Source: Plectrocnemia conspersa
Lineage: Eukaryota; Arthropoda; Insecta; Trichoptera; Polycentropodidae
Reading direction: 5' to 3'
Length of the DNA stretch: 64,000 bases
Assembly: GCA_009617715.1 (NCBI GenBank)
Contig: VTFK01000063.1
Location: 1,178,001-1,242,000, forward strand
Shown: positions 34,250-46,199 of the stretch, one piece after another
Layout: each line of letters opens with the position of its first letter
Position numbering within the stretch: position 1 is the stretch's first letter
Notes under the pieces: model-generated
The model's input: only the letters and a program-made list of their open reading frames with translations
Told to the model about the DNA's origin: nothing
Database searches by the model: none
Made by a program: the position numbers and the translations under genes

Positions 34250-37200
34250 ATAAGTTTAATGATCTGCATTTGGGTGTCTACTGCTGTGACACCTGCAATT
34301 CCCCAGAGAAAGTGTGGGCGGCAAATGTTCGCTTTAAAATCTGCACAAGAGTCGCCGCCGCTAGCTCTGACACTCAACATTGAACCAAAAATGGCATGTA
34401 AACCATTTTATGCGACTACATCCATTAGTATAATTGAAAAAACATAAGTCATAAGTTAAAATTGTATTCATAATCATTTTAGATGACTCGCCAAAATTGA
34501 TTTGAAAATTGTTAAATTACACGTTAAATTAAAATTAACAGATCCACAATGAGATTTTTGTCAACTTTTCTTTTATAAATAATTAAGCTAATGAATAATA
34601 AAAAATAATAACTTTGGTAAGGTACTTAAAATTAAAATAATGTTATACATCTAAACATTATAAAAAAATATTAACATATAAAGAAGTTGCTGAATTAAAA
34701 TATATTTTTTTATTATAGATGATTTCTATGTCGTATTTATAATTTATTTATTTTCGATATTTATCTACTGGTAAAGTCTCTATTTACAAACGTTTTTTAT
34801 GTTGTTTTAACTATGTATTCATAATGGATAATTATTTTTAACTGTTCAACACGTACTAATAAACTTATTGACAGGAAATAATAATTACCAATTAATTAAA
34901 TGCTTTTATCATAATAACATGCAATTATTAAAGCAGACGTTTAGAGCAAACGTTTACTTTTATTCATATTTCAAAATGAAAAGGAAACCACACTGAAGGT
35001 AGCAATAGATGTATGTACACCCTCATACACAAACACACACACACGTATTACGTGATGTGATAAGTGTGCACGTAATATTCCACCTCGTGTATTCAGGTGA
35101 GTGCGCATATTTCAGATAAACACGTTAATTAATTAAAATGATGATATACCGTGCCGTGGCGGTGGGTACAAGTTACATACTATACACACACGTCTCGTGA
35201 TGAATTGTTCTTTGTCCTTCATAATGGCCCTCATTTTTTCCTTCGGTTACGTCTTTTCTGAAAATGCACTACACGTGTTTACTTTCCATGAAATTTTTGT
35301 ACGGTTCCATGACATTTTACCAACTCTTTTATTATTTTTTTGTACTCTTGAGTGCTGTGCAAGAATAACATATCCCCTGGTAAATATATCACAAAGGAAA
35401 ACTTACACAATGCAATATGAAGCGCGACATAAATACACCTCTATTGTATTACACACATATATACAAAACCATCTATTTTAATCACTGTCACGTTAATTGC
35501 AATCTAAAGAATAATTTTTAGAGTTTTACTTGAATCATATATTTATTGTAAAATACATCTTAATACTTTGATTTATTTTATATAGGCACTTATATGGTTT
35601 ATTACATTGTATTTTTTTCATTTTATTTGCAATGCTTGTTTTCAGATATTTTTACATTAAAAAAAATTAAAATATACGTGATGATTTAAAAAACAAGCAT
35701 AACTTGTTGATCTTGCATTTTGTTTTATCTGTAATGATTTTGTATAATATAATATTATAAAAATAGAGAAGAAAAAGTCAATATTAACAATAATTATGAA
35801 TTAAGTCTAATGCAACTTAAGGTTTGTAATATGAATAATAAAACAGCAAATAAAAAAGTAAACAATTTTGATCTAAAGGTTTAATGGATCATATTAAATT
35901 ATGTTTTTGAGAACTGTTGTTACAGTAGTTCAAAATTGTATGATAAGAAACGCTTAGTAAACGGTTGTCATACAATTTGTTTTCTTTAAAACACGATACA
36001 ATAAATAATTAAAAAATCATATTTTTTGTCAAACTAAATACCTTTTAATAATGTTTGCGAGAGAAAAATAAAATCTCTCTTATACCTGATAATTTAATCA
36101 TATAAAAAAATACAAATAGTTTTGATAATATAAATCGTAGTTTATATTTATATTATTAAATAAGAAAAATGTTTGACAATCAGCGATTTTTTTTTATTTT
36201 GCCAAAACAAGCGTTGCTGTTAAATTTTTGATATATGCTCTATATAAAAGTGTTGTAAATCGCATTTGTTCAGCGCATTAAAAACGATCTTTGTTTTACC
36301 TTTCACTGCCATATGTTTCGAAATGTTACACAGTTTTTCTTGTTGAATATATTCGATTTCATGTTTCGTTGAATATTGTATGTGTATCTTTTTTACGTGT
36401 CGCGCTTGTTTTTAAAGCTCGTTTTTTTTCATAGTGTTGAAAACAACATTATAGAGCTTAGTTTTTCTAACTACGAACAACGCGACAATCATAAGCTTGT
36501 TATTTTTTATTGGATAAACTTATAAGCACCTGCCTTAAAAAATCGTGTTATTTGTAAAATATAAATATAGAACACATTGTCAGTTTTATATTCTGCTCTT
36601 AACGATGAATTGAACAGTCGTGATTTGTAATTCAGCATGACATGACTCTTTTATTATGCTCTTAATGGAAATGCTATGTTTGATTTTTCAACATGTTAGG
36701 GAAAGTAATTTTGCAGCAACATTCTATAAAAATACATTTTTATGTAGCATTGTGTAACAAGACTTTTGACCTTAAGATTAGATGGTTCGATAGTTAAAAA
36801 TATATTATCTTGATTATTATTGTTTTATGATTGAGATTTTAGAATAATCAATTATGGCAAAACAGCAATGACAAACATTTGAGTAAAATTGTGAGTTACT
36901 TTTTTTTCACTGACGTTTCAATATATAGGGCTTTATACACTTATATAGTATTTTGAATAAAAATCTGCATATTGTACAGTTAATAACCACATTGTAAATG
37001 GATACGCTGATATCAATATATTAAAATTAGAATTGGTTGTTATATTAAATATAGTATGTCGATCATTTTTAATTGGAGAAAATAATATGAAATTATTTTC
37101 AGTGGTATTTTAAAATAAAATACTGCAATAAACTGTGCTACTGGTTTATATAAACATGTGTTAAAGTAACTATATACTATATTGAAGTATAACATATTAT

Positions 37201-37790
37201 TTTCTGGAATTTATTTCAGTATGTTATTGTCAATTACATATATAAATTTATTTAGCTATATTTAAAACATAGTTATATATGCATTATTAAATCAAACACC
37301 AAACATTAAATCAATATTATATTTTAAATAAATAAAAAATATTATTTTTCATCTCATATAATAAAAAAAGTCTATATTTTTATATTATCTACAATATATA
37401 TTTGCTAGAATTCCCAGTATTTTTTATTATAATTTATTTTATTAATATATAAGTTGATTTTGAAAAAACTTTGCCTATAACATTTTTTGCTACAAACAAT
37501 AACATATTTAATATAAATAATTTTATTACGATTTAAAAAGTATAATGAGGTTTTTTTTACGCATTTCGTTTTTGTGTATCGTAATGTTGCAAAAAATTAC
37601 CATTAAAAATCTGTAAATTACATGGTCTTTTGTCTTATAAAACATAAAAAAATTCTCAAAGAACGCCATCAAACTGCCATTAATTACCACAAAACAAATT
37701 AAAAAAATCAAACTATAGGCTTTGCATCAAATAAACATTGTTTAATCTATCCTTTGTAATTAATCTACAGACACCTTTAAAATTTTACAA
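34250..37790. other. AT-rich DNA, nothing recognised
   Basis: Includes a short (AC)n tract at about 35033-35044 and a moderately complex stretch (36230-36540) without a recognisable ORF. The 94-codon frame at 35197-35481 is hydrophobic then polar and resembles no family. Confidence 0.35.
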
Positions 37791-37795
37791 AGGAT

Positions 37796-37985
37796 TGGAT
37801 TTGGAGGTGGAGCTAAACTGTAAAGCGCTTGACTATCAAGTTGTGTCAACTCAAGTCTTGTTCAAGCTTTTTTGGGATCAAATATATAAAAAAAAAAAAC
37901 ACCAAGTCACATCACTAATCACTCGACGGACGGCAATCAATCATCGCCAATTACACACAAGTCATTACTGAGCTCACTTATAAAT
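37796..37985 (+). repeat. candidate tRNA-derived SINE
   Basis: TGGAGCTAAACTGTAAAGCG (A-box-like, near 37809) is followed by a B-box-like CTTGTTCAAGC (37856-37866) at tRNA spacing. An A-run and a less AT-rich body follow. The tRNA fold is imperfect. The 3' end is unclear. Confidence 0.35.
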
Positions 37986-38203
37986 CAATTAAGTCAATGA
38001 CCACTCGAGAAAAATTCAAATTTGCAAATATTTTTCCGTAATAATTTTATAAAATAAACTGCTACTAATTTAATGCAATAGTTACACCACTTGGCCTTTA
38101 ATTCCGAAAGTATAACTATATTTTAAAATCATTAACCAAACTTATAGATTAATGTAGGTAACGGAAGTATCCGAATGAAGTGATTTAGTACGGTTATATT
38201 TTA

Positions 38204-38464
<261 letters not shown>

Positions 38465-38797
38465 TTTAGATATTAAATAAATTATTATTATTTTAAGAGA
38501 GCAATGTGCTTTATAATCTTAACGCATGTCATGAATAGCACATATCTTTCATTATGCATACATATGTTTATTTTAAAACATACACAGTATACGAAATATA
38601 ATATTACCGTTCGTCTTGCGCTCTCTAGCTTGTCAAAACAAAAATATAGTAATATATTATTCAGAGTGTAATAATAGTGCTTACACGTGCATTTTCACAA
38701 AATTATTTGGTATTCTTGTCTAAGAAAAAAATAAATACTAAGCGCAAACTTTCCTCTACGAAGGTATATTTTGTTCTCCGGCTATAGAAAATTTATA

Positions 38798-39100
38798 AGG
38801 CAGACAGCGATCGAGTTGCTAAACTGGCAAAAGAGTAACAGCAGCTTCCTCGTTCCGTAGTTTATTTTCGACTTGCGTGGAAACCTTTCGGCGTACGTGC
38901 TTAAAAGCATCCGGTTTCACCTAATAGTTCCATCAATGCGGGGGCTCCAACCCATCCCCGAAGAAGACCGAGAGTATCTACTCGACGAACTACTCTTTAT
39001 ATATCTCTGGTCAGATATTGAAATCTTGGAGTGCGTGCTAATGGCCTACAGAGCCGAGAACTTTGCCAATTTAAGCGAGAAGAATCAATTGTCTGAGTAA
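38798..39100 (+). CDS. unassigned 80-codon open frame; orphan exon or relic
   Basis: The frame is open from 38861 to TAA at 39098-39100, in a GC-richer patch within AT-rich DNA. The product includes PSMRGLQPIPEEDREYLLDE and LLFIYLWSDIEILECVLMAY, a mixed acidic and hydrophobic composition unlike the low-complexity background. There is no ATG near the start. The sequence before 38861 ends CCGTAG, so a splice acceptor at 38860 is possible, but no pyrimidine tract is strong. Just upstream (38800-38842) a different frame reads ADSDRVAKLAKE then a stop, similar to the end of retroelement RNase H domains. A decayed retroelement is therefore as likely as a host exon. I do not recognise the family. 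Confidence 0.3.
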
Positions 39101-39606
39101 AAAATGTATGTGTATATGTAATATGATTTTCATTTAAAAAGTAATAAATCGCAATAACGACGTTTTAATAATTATGTTACTACGTGGTAAATTAATTAAA
39201 CGACGACTTGTCAAATATCGATTTGATTATATTATAAATCAATAAGTAATTTAATATATTAAAAGCCTAGATACATGTAAAAAAATAAATTATTCCGAGT
39301 AAAATAATAAATACATATTTTTCTGTACAAATATTATTTTACGACTAACAAACATCAATGTTTTTATTAAATAAAAAAATCATGAGTCCCTCATTTAAAA
39401 AAAATCATACGTGGCAAATTTATTCTCAGTAGTATTTTAAATAAATATCAATTTATAAAGAAATATTTTTTTAAATTTAAGATATTTTATTAAGAAAAAT
39501 AGTTCATGTATGATAATTTAAGAAAATTTTTAATATAAAAATGTAGTTAAAAACAACATTTTATTAAAAATAACTATAAAGCGTTTTTGTGAGATTTTTT
39601 GTAATA

Positions 39607-39690
39607 GAGACGATGAACTGTACGAGTTGTATCAGGAGCCGGACGTCTTCAAGTATATTAAAAATCTCAGGTAGGTTAAAATCTTACATG
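39607..39690 (+). pseudogene. LINE ORF2 C-terminal fragment
   Basis: DDELYELYQEPDVFKYIKNL matches the motif ELY-x-LY-x-x-x-D-x-x-x-x-IK that precedes the (R)LRW-x-GH block in several non-LTR retrotransposons. A frameshifted continuation (RRLK) follows. It is flanked by GT and AG dinucleotides that could mislead exon predictors. Confidence 0.5.
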
Positions 39691-39699
39691 GATGACTTA

Positions 39700-41080
39700 T
39701 AATCTGCTTATGAATTATCATTTTAGTAACGGAGAAGCGCACTGAAGCACGACCTTGTTGTTATGTGTAAACATAAAATATAAGTTTATATGTATTAAAA
39801 TATATGTCAGTGATTTACGGACATCTGGTATCTTAATACTTACTAGTTTGTCACTCCTTTGTAACGTATTAAGCTATCGTCTAGCATGTTACAACAAAAT
39901 GGTAAAAAAAATCTCGATTCATAAAATACTCATTACATTTTTTAATCAAATTTTAAATAGTAAATAAAAATATTTATTTTTATTTAAACACTTTTTCTTT
40001 GTAATATCGTACCTATTAAATTACTCAACAAATAACATTTTATAATACAAAAATATCTATACAATAAGAAAATATACTATTATTTATTTTTTAGTTACTA
40101 AAATTTCCGTTTTTAACCCGTCTTAATCGGAGCTACGCAGAGTATCGACCGATACTGATCGGGGACAAAGACCGAGGAAGCAGCTGCTTTCAATTTTACG
40201 TCAACTCCGGTTCATCTACAAGTCTAAAATCTGAGAATTTATCACGATCTTTTGACATTAAAATTTAATTATTATGTGAAAACTGTTTTTCTGATTTTCC
40301 ATATTGTTTTAGGAAAATAACGAATTTGAGTAATTTACAATTCCTTGAAGCAATCTAAAAATCAATAATTCTCTAAAGGTTGTCTTAAACAAATTCTACG
40401 TAAACCAGAGGATTGAAAGACACTTTGAGATGTGCTAATTGAACATTCTCAGAAAATTATCAACGAACGTCGCTTTACTCGAATAACTATTATTAGAAGC
40501 TTTAAGGAACGAACCCAGATAATTTAATAAAACGTGTTGTGTAATCTCATAAATAAAGTGATTACGCACAAGCAAATAGTCGCAAAAAGGAGAAGAACTT
40601 ATGCTTTATTATAAAAGATAAAATAAATTGTTCAAAAGTCACCCTTAAAAAATCTCGTTATCTTACGATCTACGACTAGCACAATCGATTAGCTAAACGC
40701 AATAGAAAATTATCCATGACTTCAGCGTACCCCCCTTTATATTTACCTTGTCATTCCAGATTCTAATTAGGGCGATTATAATTTAATTTGGACAGAAATC
40801 AGACTGGGAAGATCGACTAGTTAATATTTATAAAAATTGTCTTGTCGGCTTATAATATTTAAAATAAATACAATGTTCATCTTGGTTTAAGAAGCACATT
40901 ATAAAAGGCAAGCAAACACATTGTCACACTACAGATAAATCAAAATCTATCAAAATTTAAATTCAGTTAAGTACACAGAGTTACAGAGAAAAATCAGTTA
41001 TTTTTTAATTTAAAAAATTAATAACAGACAAATATATTTAACGGTACTGCAAATTCGTAGATCTTTGAACGAATCGCCAT
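39700..41080. other. AT-rich DNA, nothing recognised
   Basis: Weak composition rise at 40110-40240 and 40650-40800. No supported gene, RNA or repeat. Confidence 0.4.
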
Positions 41081-41084
41081 TTAT

Positions 41085-41580
41085 CGTTTAACGTTTAGCG
41101 TGTATATTTTTGAATTTATCCAGCAAAACTTATGGTCCACCGAATTTAACTCCAGCGCAAACTTACATAATTATACACGCACACACAAAGTCGCGTCGTT
41201 GTTTAGCAGTGGGCCCCGAGCCCTCATTCCTTATGTGGTGGTTGGTATCATTAAAACTTTATATTAAAAGCAAAGTCTCGTTTATTAGGTTTTGTGTACA
41301 TTTAACCGCCGGCGCCGGCGGCTTAATCAGACATGGTCCCCGGCGCTGACGAACGCGCACTGCTTTCTGTTTTATGATTATGAAGTGGGAAAGTGCTTGT
41401 GTTTTCGGTCTCACCTGTCGTGACTCCAAACGAGCGCCTCATTTAATTGCGATGTACGGTCCCGGCGAGAAAAAGTTTACGAACGACTCACTGGTGCGTT
41501 GCGTTGCGAGACTCAATCGGACAAAACACGTGTCGGTTGGTATAATAGACTTTGAAGTGCAAATGCGAGGGTTATGATAC
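41085..41580. other. GC-rich island
   Basis: Dense CpG stretch, including CCGCCGGCGCCGGCGG (41308-41323), a 16-base GC palindrome. Two plus-strand frames (41110-41349 and 41374-41577) lie across it but look unlike known proteins. It may be a promoter-proximal or conserved non-coding element. No TATA box or initiator could be tied to it. Confidence 0.3.
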
Positions 41581-41759
41581 TGAGTATACATCGAGAACAA
41601 ACTGGAATTTTTAATATGTTATTGCCTTTAACATTATGTATTATTATAAATACTAGCCGATTTATTTTTATTAGCACTCATTCTAAATATGATAATTATT
41701 TTGTTTGAATTAATTAATGTTACTTTGCATCTAAGGTCGATTATAATGATATAAAAATT

Positions 41760-41836
41760 GGATGCTGCTGCCGTGGCTCGAACCCATGCCCTCTTTATTA
41801 CCAGTCTAGATCTTACGGACCACGCTATTTTGAACT
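41760..41836 (-). repeat. tRNA-derived SINE head
   Basis: The minus strand has a near-consensus B-box, GGGTTCGAGCC (41784-41774). At tRNA spacing upstream lies an A-box-like stretch, GCGTGGTCCGTAAGATC (about 41828-41812). It sits 22 bp left of the TTAA element copy 1. A full cloverleaf is not preserved. Confidence 0.5.
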
Positions 41837-42502
41837 TAGTATGTTATATCTTGTTGTTTAACCCTATCTATGCCACGTGCATCATATGATGCGCAAGTGA
41901 ATCGACTCTCTCACGCCATGCGCATCATATGATGCGTTCATTTAAAGAAACGGAAAGGTAAAAGATGGCAATATATGTTTTAAAAATCAGTTTAAATTCC
42001 TAGTAAGCGATTTCAGTGATTTTATTTATAGAATTTGCGATGAAACAGTGGTATATATATATATATAAATTATAAAGTCCCGCCTTAATTTTGGTCGTTT
42101 GTATTTTGCGCGCGGTTTTGATCCTACTACTGCAGCGCCACTTTAGGGTTGGCACAAACGCGTCGCGGAAATTCGTTTTTTTATAATTTAATTAATGAAT
42201 CGAAGTTATATTATGTCATCAATATTTTAATAATTATTGGGATTTGTAAATACTTGTGAATATAGTTATACGTTATTTCGACTGTTTTAATATTGTCAAC
42301 TGTTTTTCTTGTTTGTAATAATTTAATAATATTATAAATAATTACTATTAAATACTTATTAATAAATATAAATAATATATAATAAATAAAATAATAATAA
42401 TAATAACAAAATCGATTCCTTGTCGTTGAATCATTTTATTTTACTTGTTCTATTATTTTATAATTAATTTTTATTATATTTATTTAATTATATTAAATTA
42501 AA

Positions 42503-42544
42503 ACCATTGAGATCTTACAGGTTACTCCAATGCGTCACGATGGC
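42503..42544 (-). repeat. orphan LINE 3' hairpin inside TTAA element copy 1
   Basis: The same motif as 16689-16730 and in the same orientation, but the left arm is worn (ACCATTGAGAT). No LINE coding sequence adjoins it. It is probably the remains of a very short 5'-truncated insertion. The hairpin in copy 2 (62620-62661) is better preserved. Confidence 0.7.
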
Positions 42545-42610
42545 CGAAACGCTTATTATTTATTGTATATATATAATATGTATATGTGTGTGTAATATAT
42601 ATTACATATT

Positions 42611-43230
42611 CCGCCTGGAGTGTAGATATGTTGCACTCTTGCCGGTCCCAAGCCCGGATAAAGGAGGGGGGTTTCTATCGTGGAGCAAACCAACCAACGT
42701 AGATAAATCGAAATAGTTACGAAAAAATCATTAAGAAATAATCAATCCGCCCCGATTCATAATGACCTAGACCAGTGGTCGGCAAACTTATTAGCCAAAG
42801 AGCCAAATATGTACATTACAACGATTAAAAAAAATTAAGAGCCAAATCTATTTATTAATTTAGCAAACCTCTATTCTAATTTTCCAAATCAACACAAAAC
42901 CCATATTTCCTTATTTTTTAAATCTGGCGCGTCTTGCGCGAAAGCCCGTGGATATTTGTGCCAGAGCCACACTTATGGGGCCAAAGAGCCGTATGCGGCT
43001 CCGGAGCCGCACTTTGCCGACCTCTGACCTAGACGATCGAAATCTAGATAAACGACTGAACTACAATTTTTGAACCTGATATGTGCAATAAAACAACCAG
43101 GAAAAATACAAACAAAAGCGGAAGAAATACATACATACAAGATATATCTAGAAGCCCTACATGAAATTAGGTGAAAAGGCCAAAACCGATCACCAGTTGT
43201 AGCGTCGTGGAAGAAGAAGAAGAAGAATAT
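42611..43230 (+). pseudogene. RTE-type LINE 5' part and endonuclease remnant (interrupted)
   Basis: A GC-richer leader (42611-42700, with GCCGGTCCCAAGCCCGGATA) is followed by a decayed start of an apurinic-type endonuclease domain (about 43075-43190). It ends in a (GAA)n tract. The hAT MITE splits it at 42773-43026. Sequence and domain start resemble RTE/BovB-type elements. The endonuclease nicks target DNA in active relatives. The intervening ORF2 body is absent, so this is an internal-deletion derivative. Confidence 0.6.
42773..43026. mobile_element. hAT MITE, 254 bp, with perfect 8-bp target duplication
   Basis: The ends are CAGTGGTCGGCAAACTT and the inverse of the right end, CAGAGGTCGGCAAAGTG, matching the hAT terminal pattern. 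The flanks ACCTAGAC (42765-42772) and ACCTAGAC (43027-43034) are identical. The inner sequence AAAGAGCC repeats near both ends (GAGCCAAAT, GAGCCGTATGC). It has no coding capacity and would need a transposase from elsewhere. The intact duplication and ends suggest a fairly recent insertion compared with its host element. Confidence 0.92.
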
Positions 43231-43977
43231 GTATATAATATAAATTATACATATAATTATATATAGTTAAATGTAACATCGTATCTTGCTATTAAGTTTT
43301 ATTATTTATTGTTTTTATATATAAAGAAATATGACAACCTTCAACAACAAACAATTACAAATTCTTCTTCCACATAAGAGCGTGTAATAATTTGTAAGCA
43401 CCATTGATCAAAAACAAACGGTTTGGTTATTATACTTATTTTTATGTACGATATATGTGATTTTCTATGCACCTAAGAAATGTTGTCGATTTGTAAATTT
43501 TTATAACAGGATGTAGGTCAGACGACAAAAAAATACGTTGCAGATTTATATATTAAAATTGTCTCAGTATGGAAGCATGACCCTGCTTGTCATTCGCTTG
43601 TATAGTGTCGTGCGCGTGCATGTGTCTGTACGCGTGAACACGCGGGCCATCGCGCGAGCCGGCCAATTTATTTAAGTGCATAATAAGTTTTGTTTACTTC
43701 ATATTACCAACAATACGATGAAAAATGATTGTTTATTGATATAATTAGAATGTTTAAATCATGTTAATCATACATGTATAATTTTAAAATATAAAAATTG
43801 AGTATTTTGGCTGTAATGATGTGTTAAACAGAGTAAATTACCAAAAAATTATATCGCTAAAAACGCATGGCGTACAGCGAGTAATTAAGAATTTACTGGT
43901 CGGCGGTAATTTTGGATAAATTCCATATATAAACCTAATATTTTCATGCAAAATGTGTTTTTATAAGGAATCGAGCT

Positions 43978-44048
43978 AGGCTGAGTTGGGTTATGCTACG
44001 ATTTATCGTAGCATAACCGATTTATCGTAGCATAGCCTAACTTAGCCT
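43978..44048. repeat. nested hairpin with two alternative right arms
   Basis: The left arm at 43978-44002 pairs perfectly over its inner 14 bases with 44005-44018 (GGTTATGCTACGAT / ATCGTAGCATAACC). It also pairs over 22 of 25 bases with 44024-44048. The two right arms share GATTTATCGTAGCATA-CC. It lies about 70 bp beyond the damaged right end of TTAA element copy 1. It could be a palindromic MITE remnant or a slipped duplication. Confidence 0.8.
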
Positions 44049-44369
44049 AACTCAAAAGATTTTTGTTTAAGGGAAAATAAAAATTTATGTACATGTGTTT
44101 ACAATTTTATACCTTCAGGTACACATTAAGGCGGTTGCCATGGTGGTGCAACAGTTGCAAGGTACCCAGGCGGCATATTATTGGAAGTCCAAATAAAAAA
44201 AATATTTTGAACCCTTTATAAAAATTTTAATTAGAATATTTTTTTAATCACAACTTCTTTTTATGAATTCATCTACATATCATATTACAAGATCGGTGCA
44301 ACAAGGTTCAAAGTACCTAAGTTCCACAGTATAAAAAGATGCGATTAAAAAAATTTGAATTAAGATTTT

Positions 44370-44480
44370 TCAGTAAAAAAAAATTTTTTTTTTAAATTCA
44401 AAATTTTTTTTTGATTCAAAATTTTTTTTTTTTGATTTAAAAAATTTTTTTTAATTTTAAAAATATTTTTTTTTATATAT
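44370..44480. repeat. imperfect T-run/A-run minisatellite
   Basis: Repeated blocks of ten or so T separated by GATTYAAAA-type spacers. A C-run follows at 44546-44557. Confidence 0.8.
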
Positions 44481-44689
44481 GTAAAATGACAGAAACGCAA
44501 TATTGCTTAAAAATAAAAATTGCAATCGTTTTTTTTTTATCATCCCCCCCCCCCCCGAAACAATGCAGTTTTTTCTACATGTCAAGATTATTGAAGTACA
44601 ATATCAAACATAAGTATTATTTAAAAGTAATATATTATTACATATCTATTTTTTATTTTACTTCTGAAAATAATACAGAATTTTCATCT

Positions 44690-45260
44690 CTTTTCACGTT
44701 TTATTGCCGTTGCGAGACACGGGTCGTAATACCTTACGACCCATTCGCTCGTGTGTAAGAATTAGTTTGCTTTGTTTTACGTCTACTTTTAAGTGTCGCG
44801 TTTTAAAAAGAAACAACCGTAAAATAATTCAACAATTTTCTTAAACATCACGAGCATTATGCTATCTGTCTTGTATCCGCACAGTCAGATAATACAATGT
44901 AAAATGTAATGGTCCCTAGGATTCCAGTGTTTTTAATATATTAACCGTTAATTTTTTTTACCCAGTATTATACTGCAATAAGAGTCAGTTAAAGCTCGCC
45001 AAACGTGACGTTAAAGGCAATAGTTACTGTTTATTTGAGAGAGCGCAGTATACCGTCAGCGACTCGTTTATTGCCGTCGTTATGACTTATTGTATTCATT
45101 ATGACCACGTTATTTATTCTTGGTTTCATCCCGCGAGTGACGTTGCCAGCATCCCTGCGACAATCTTGCATATTAAACCCATACACAGCATCCGGCTATA
45201 TCCTTTGTTTAACTCGAAAACGGCGTTTGTTGGTCTTACTCTCTAGATAAACGCAATAAA
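44690..45260. other. moderately GC-rich stretch
   Basis: CpG content is raised, with CRE-like ACGTGACGTTA (45004). No gene-like frame or repeat end is supported. Possible conserved non-coding DNA. Confidence 0.2.
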
Positions 45261-46195
45261 CTTGTGCAACAACAATATTTTCAATTAATTTATATCAGAA
45301 ACTGACCATCGTTGTTTATCCATTTACCGTCTGTAATCATAGACTTGATTAAAGCAATTTATGTTTTACTGCTGCGAAATCTAGGCACCGAAAACTTTGG
45401 TAGACATTGTTGCTTAATTTGAAAGAGCAATAAAGGGATATTCGTATCATTGCCTAAGTTTAGTCGGACAGTAAGAATCTGTTATTTCTAAAACTTGATT
45501 AGTATTAACTATATATGATAACTAAAGTAATAATATAAATGATATTTGCTAATAAAATTTTATTAGATTTTGGATGTAATAAAAATAATATTACTTGGAT
45601 TTTGATGTGTATAATGATGTGATTGATAGTTCAATTACGTTTAGATGTGCATATCTACTTGTATAATACATGACATATAAAGGATATTACGTTATCTGAT
45701 TATATCGAATTGTATTACATGTATTGTGTATCACTGTTTATATATATAGATATGTATGTTTGTATATGCATCTCGCAGATTGGATTCCAGATTGGATTCT
45801 GAATTTTAACCAAGAAAATGCTGGTTATATACAAATGTGAAGAAAGAGAAAAACACTAGTGCTAGTGGATACCTACACGTATAATCTATAATCGTGATAT
45901 TTTAGTACCTCATATTTATTCCAAACATACTATAATAAACAACAATATATTATTCAAGCCATATAGTGCCTAAAATATTTATATACATCACCTGGTCTGT
46001 TTATCATAGATTAGATTAAATGAAAATTTATCAAAAAGCAAATTTAGAAAAATAATATCAACTTTTGTCATTTATTATAAGTATGAAATTAAATCAATAT
46101 TTAGCATTTATCAAAAAAATATTAAAAAACAATTTTTGCTAATAGGAAGAAAATAATCTAAATAAATTATAATTACCTAATGTCAGGTTTCGTTC
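45261..46195. other. AT-rich DNA, nothing recognised
   Basis: A tiny local repeat, AGATTGGATTC, occurs twice at 45778-45799. Otherwise featureless. Confidence 0.4.
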
Positions 46196-46199
46196 CAAC

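Larger units (their letters stand above)
41858..43915 (+). mobile_element. TTAA composite element, copy 1 (piggyBac-like ends)
   Basis: Starts at TTAA (41858-41861), then CCCTATCTATGCC. It is collinear with 61935-63723, at roughly 90% identity by eye. The final ~12 bp of the right end seen in copy 2 (CTAAGGG then TTAA) are missing after GGCGGT at about 43907, so this copy is damaged on the right. Near the left end, the palindrome GCATCATATGATGC occurs twice (41879-41892 and 41922-41935). ACGCCATGCG near the left end recurs inverted near the right end, like transposase-binding subterminal repeats. No transposase is encoded. The interior holds a LINE-tail hairpin, an RTE-derived segment and a hAT MITE. 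Confidence 0.7.

Noticed and set aside
39607..39672. Internal host exon flanked by AG and GT
   Set aside because: The encoded ELYELYQEPD..IK motif is that of a LINE ORF2 C-terminus, so a transposon relic explains it better.
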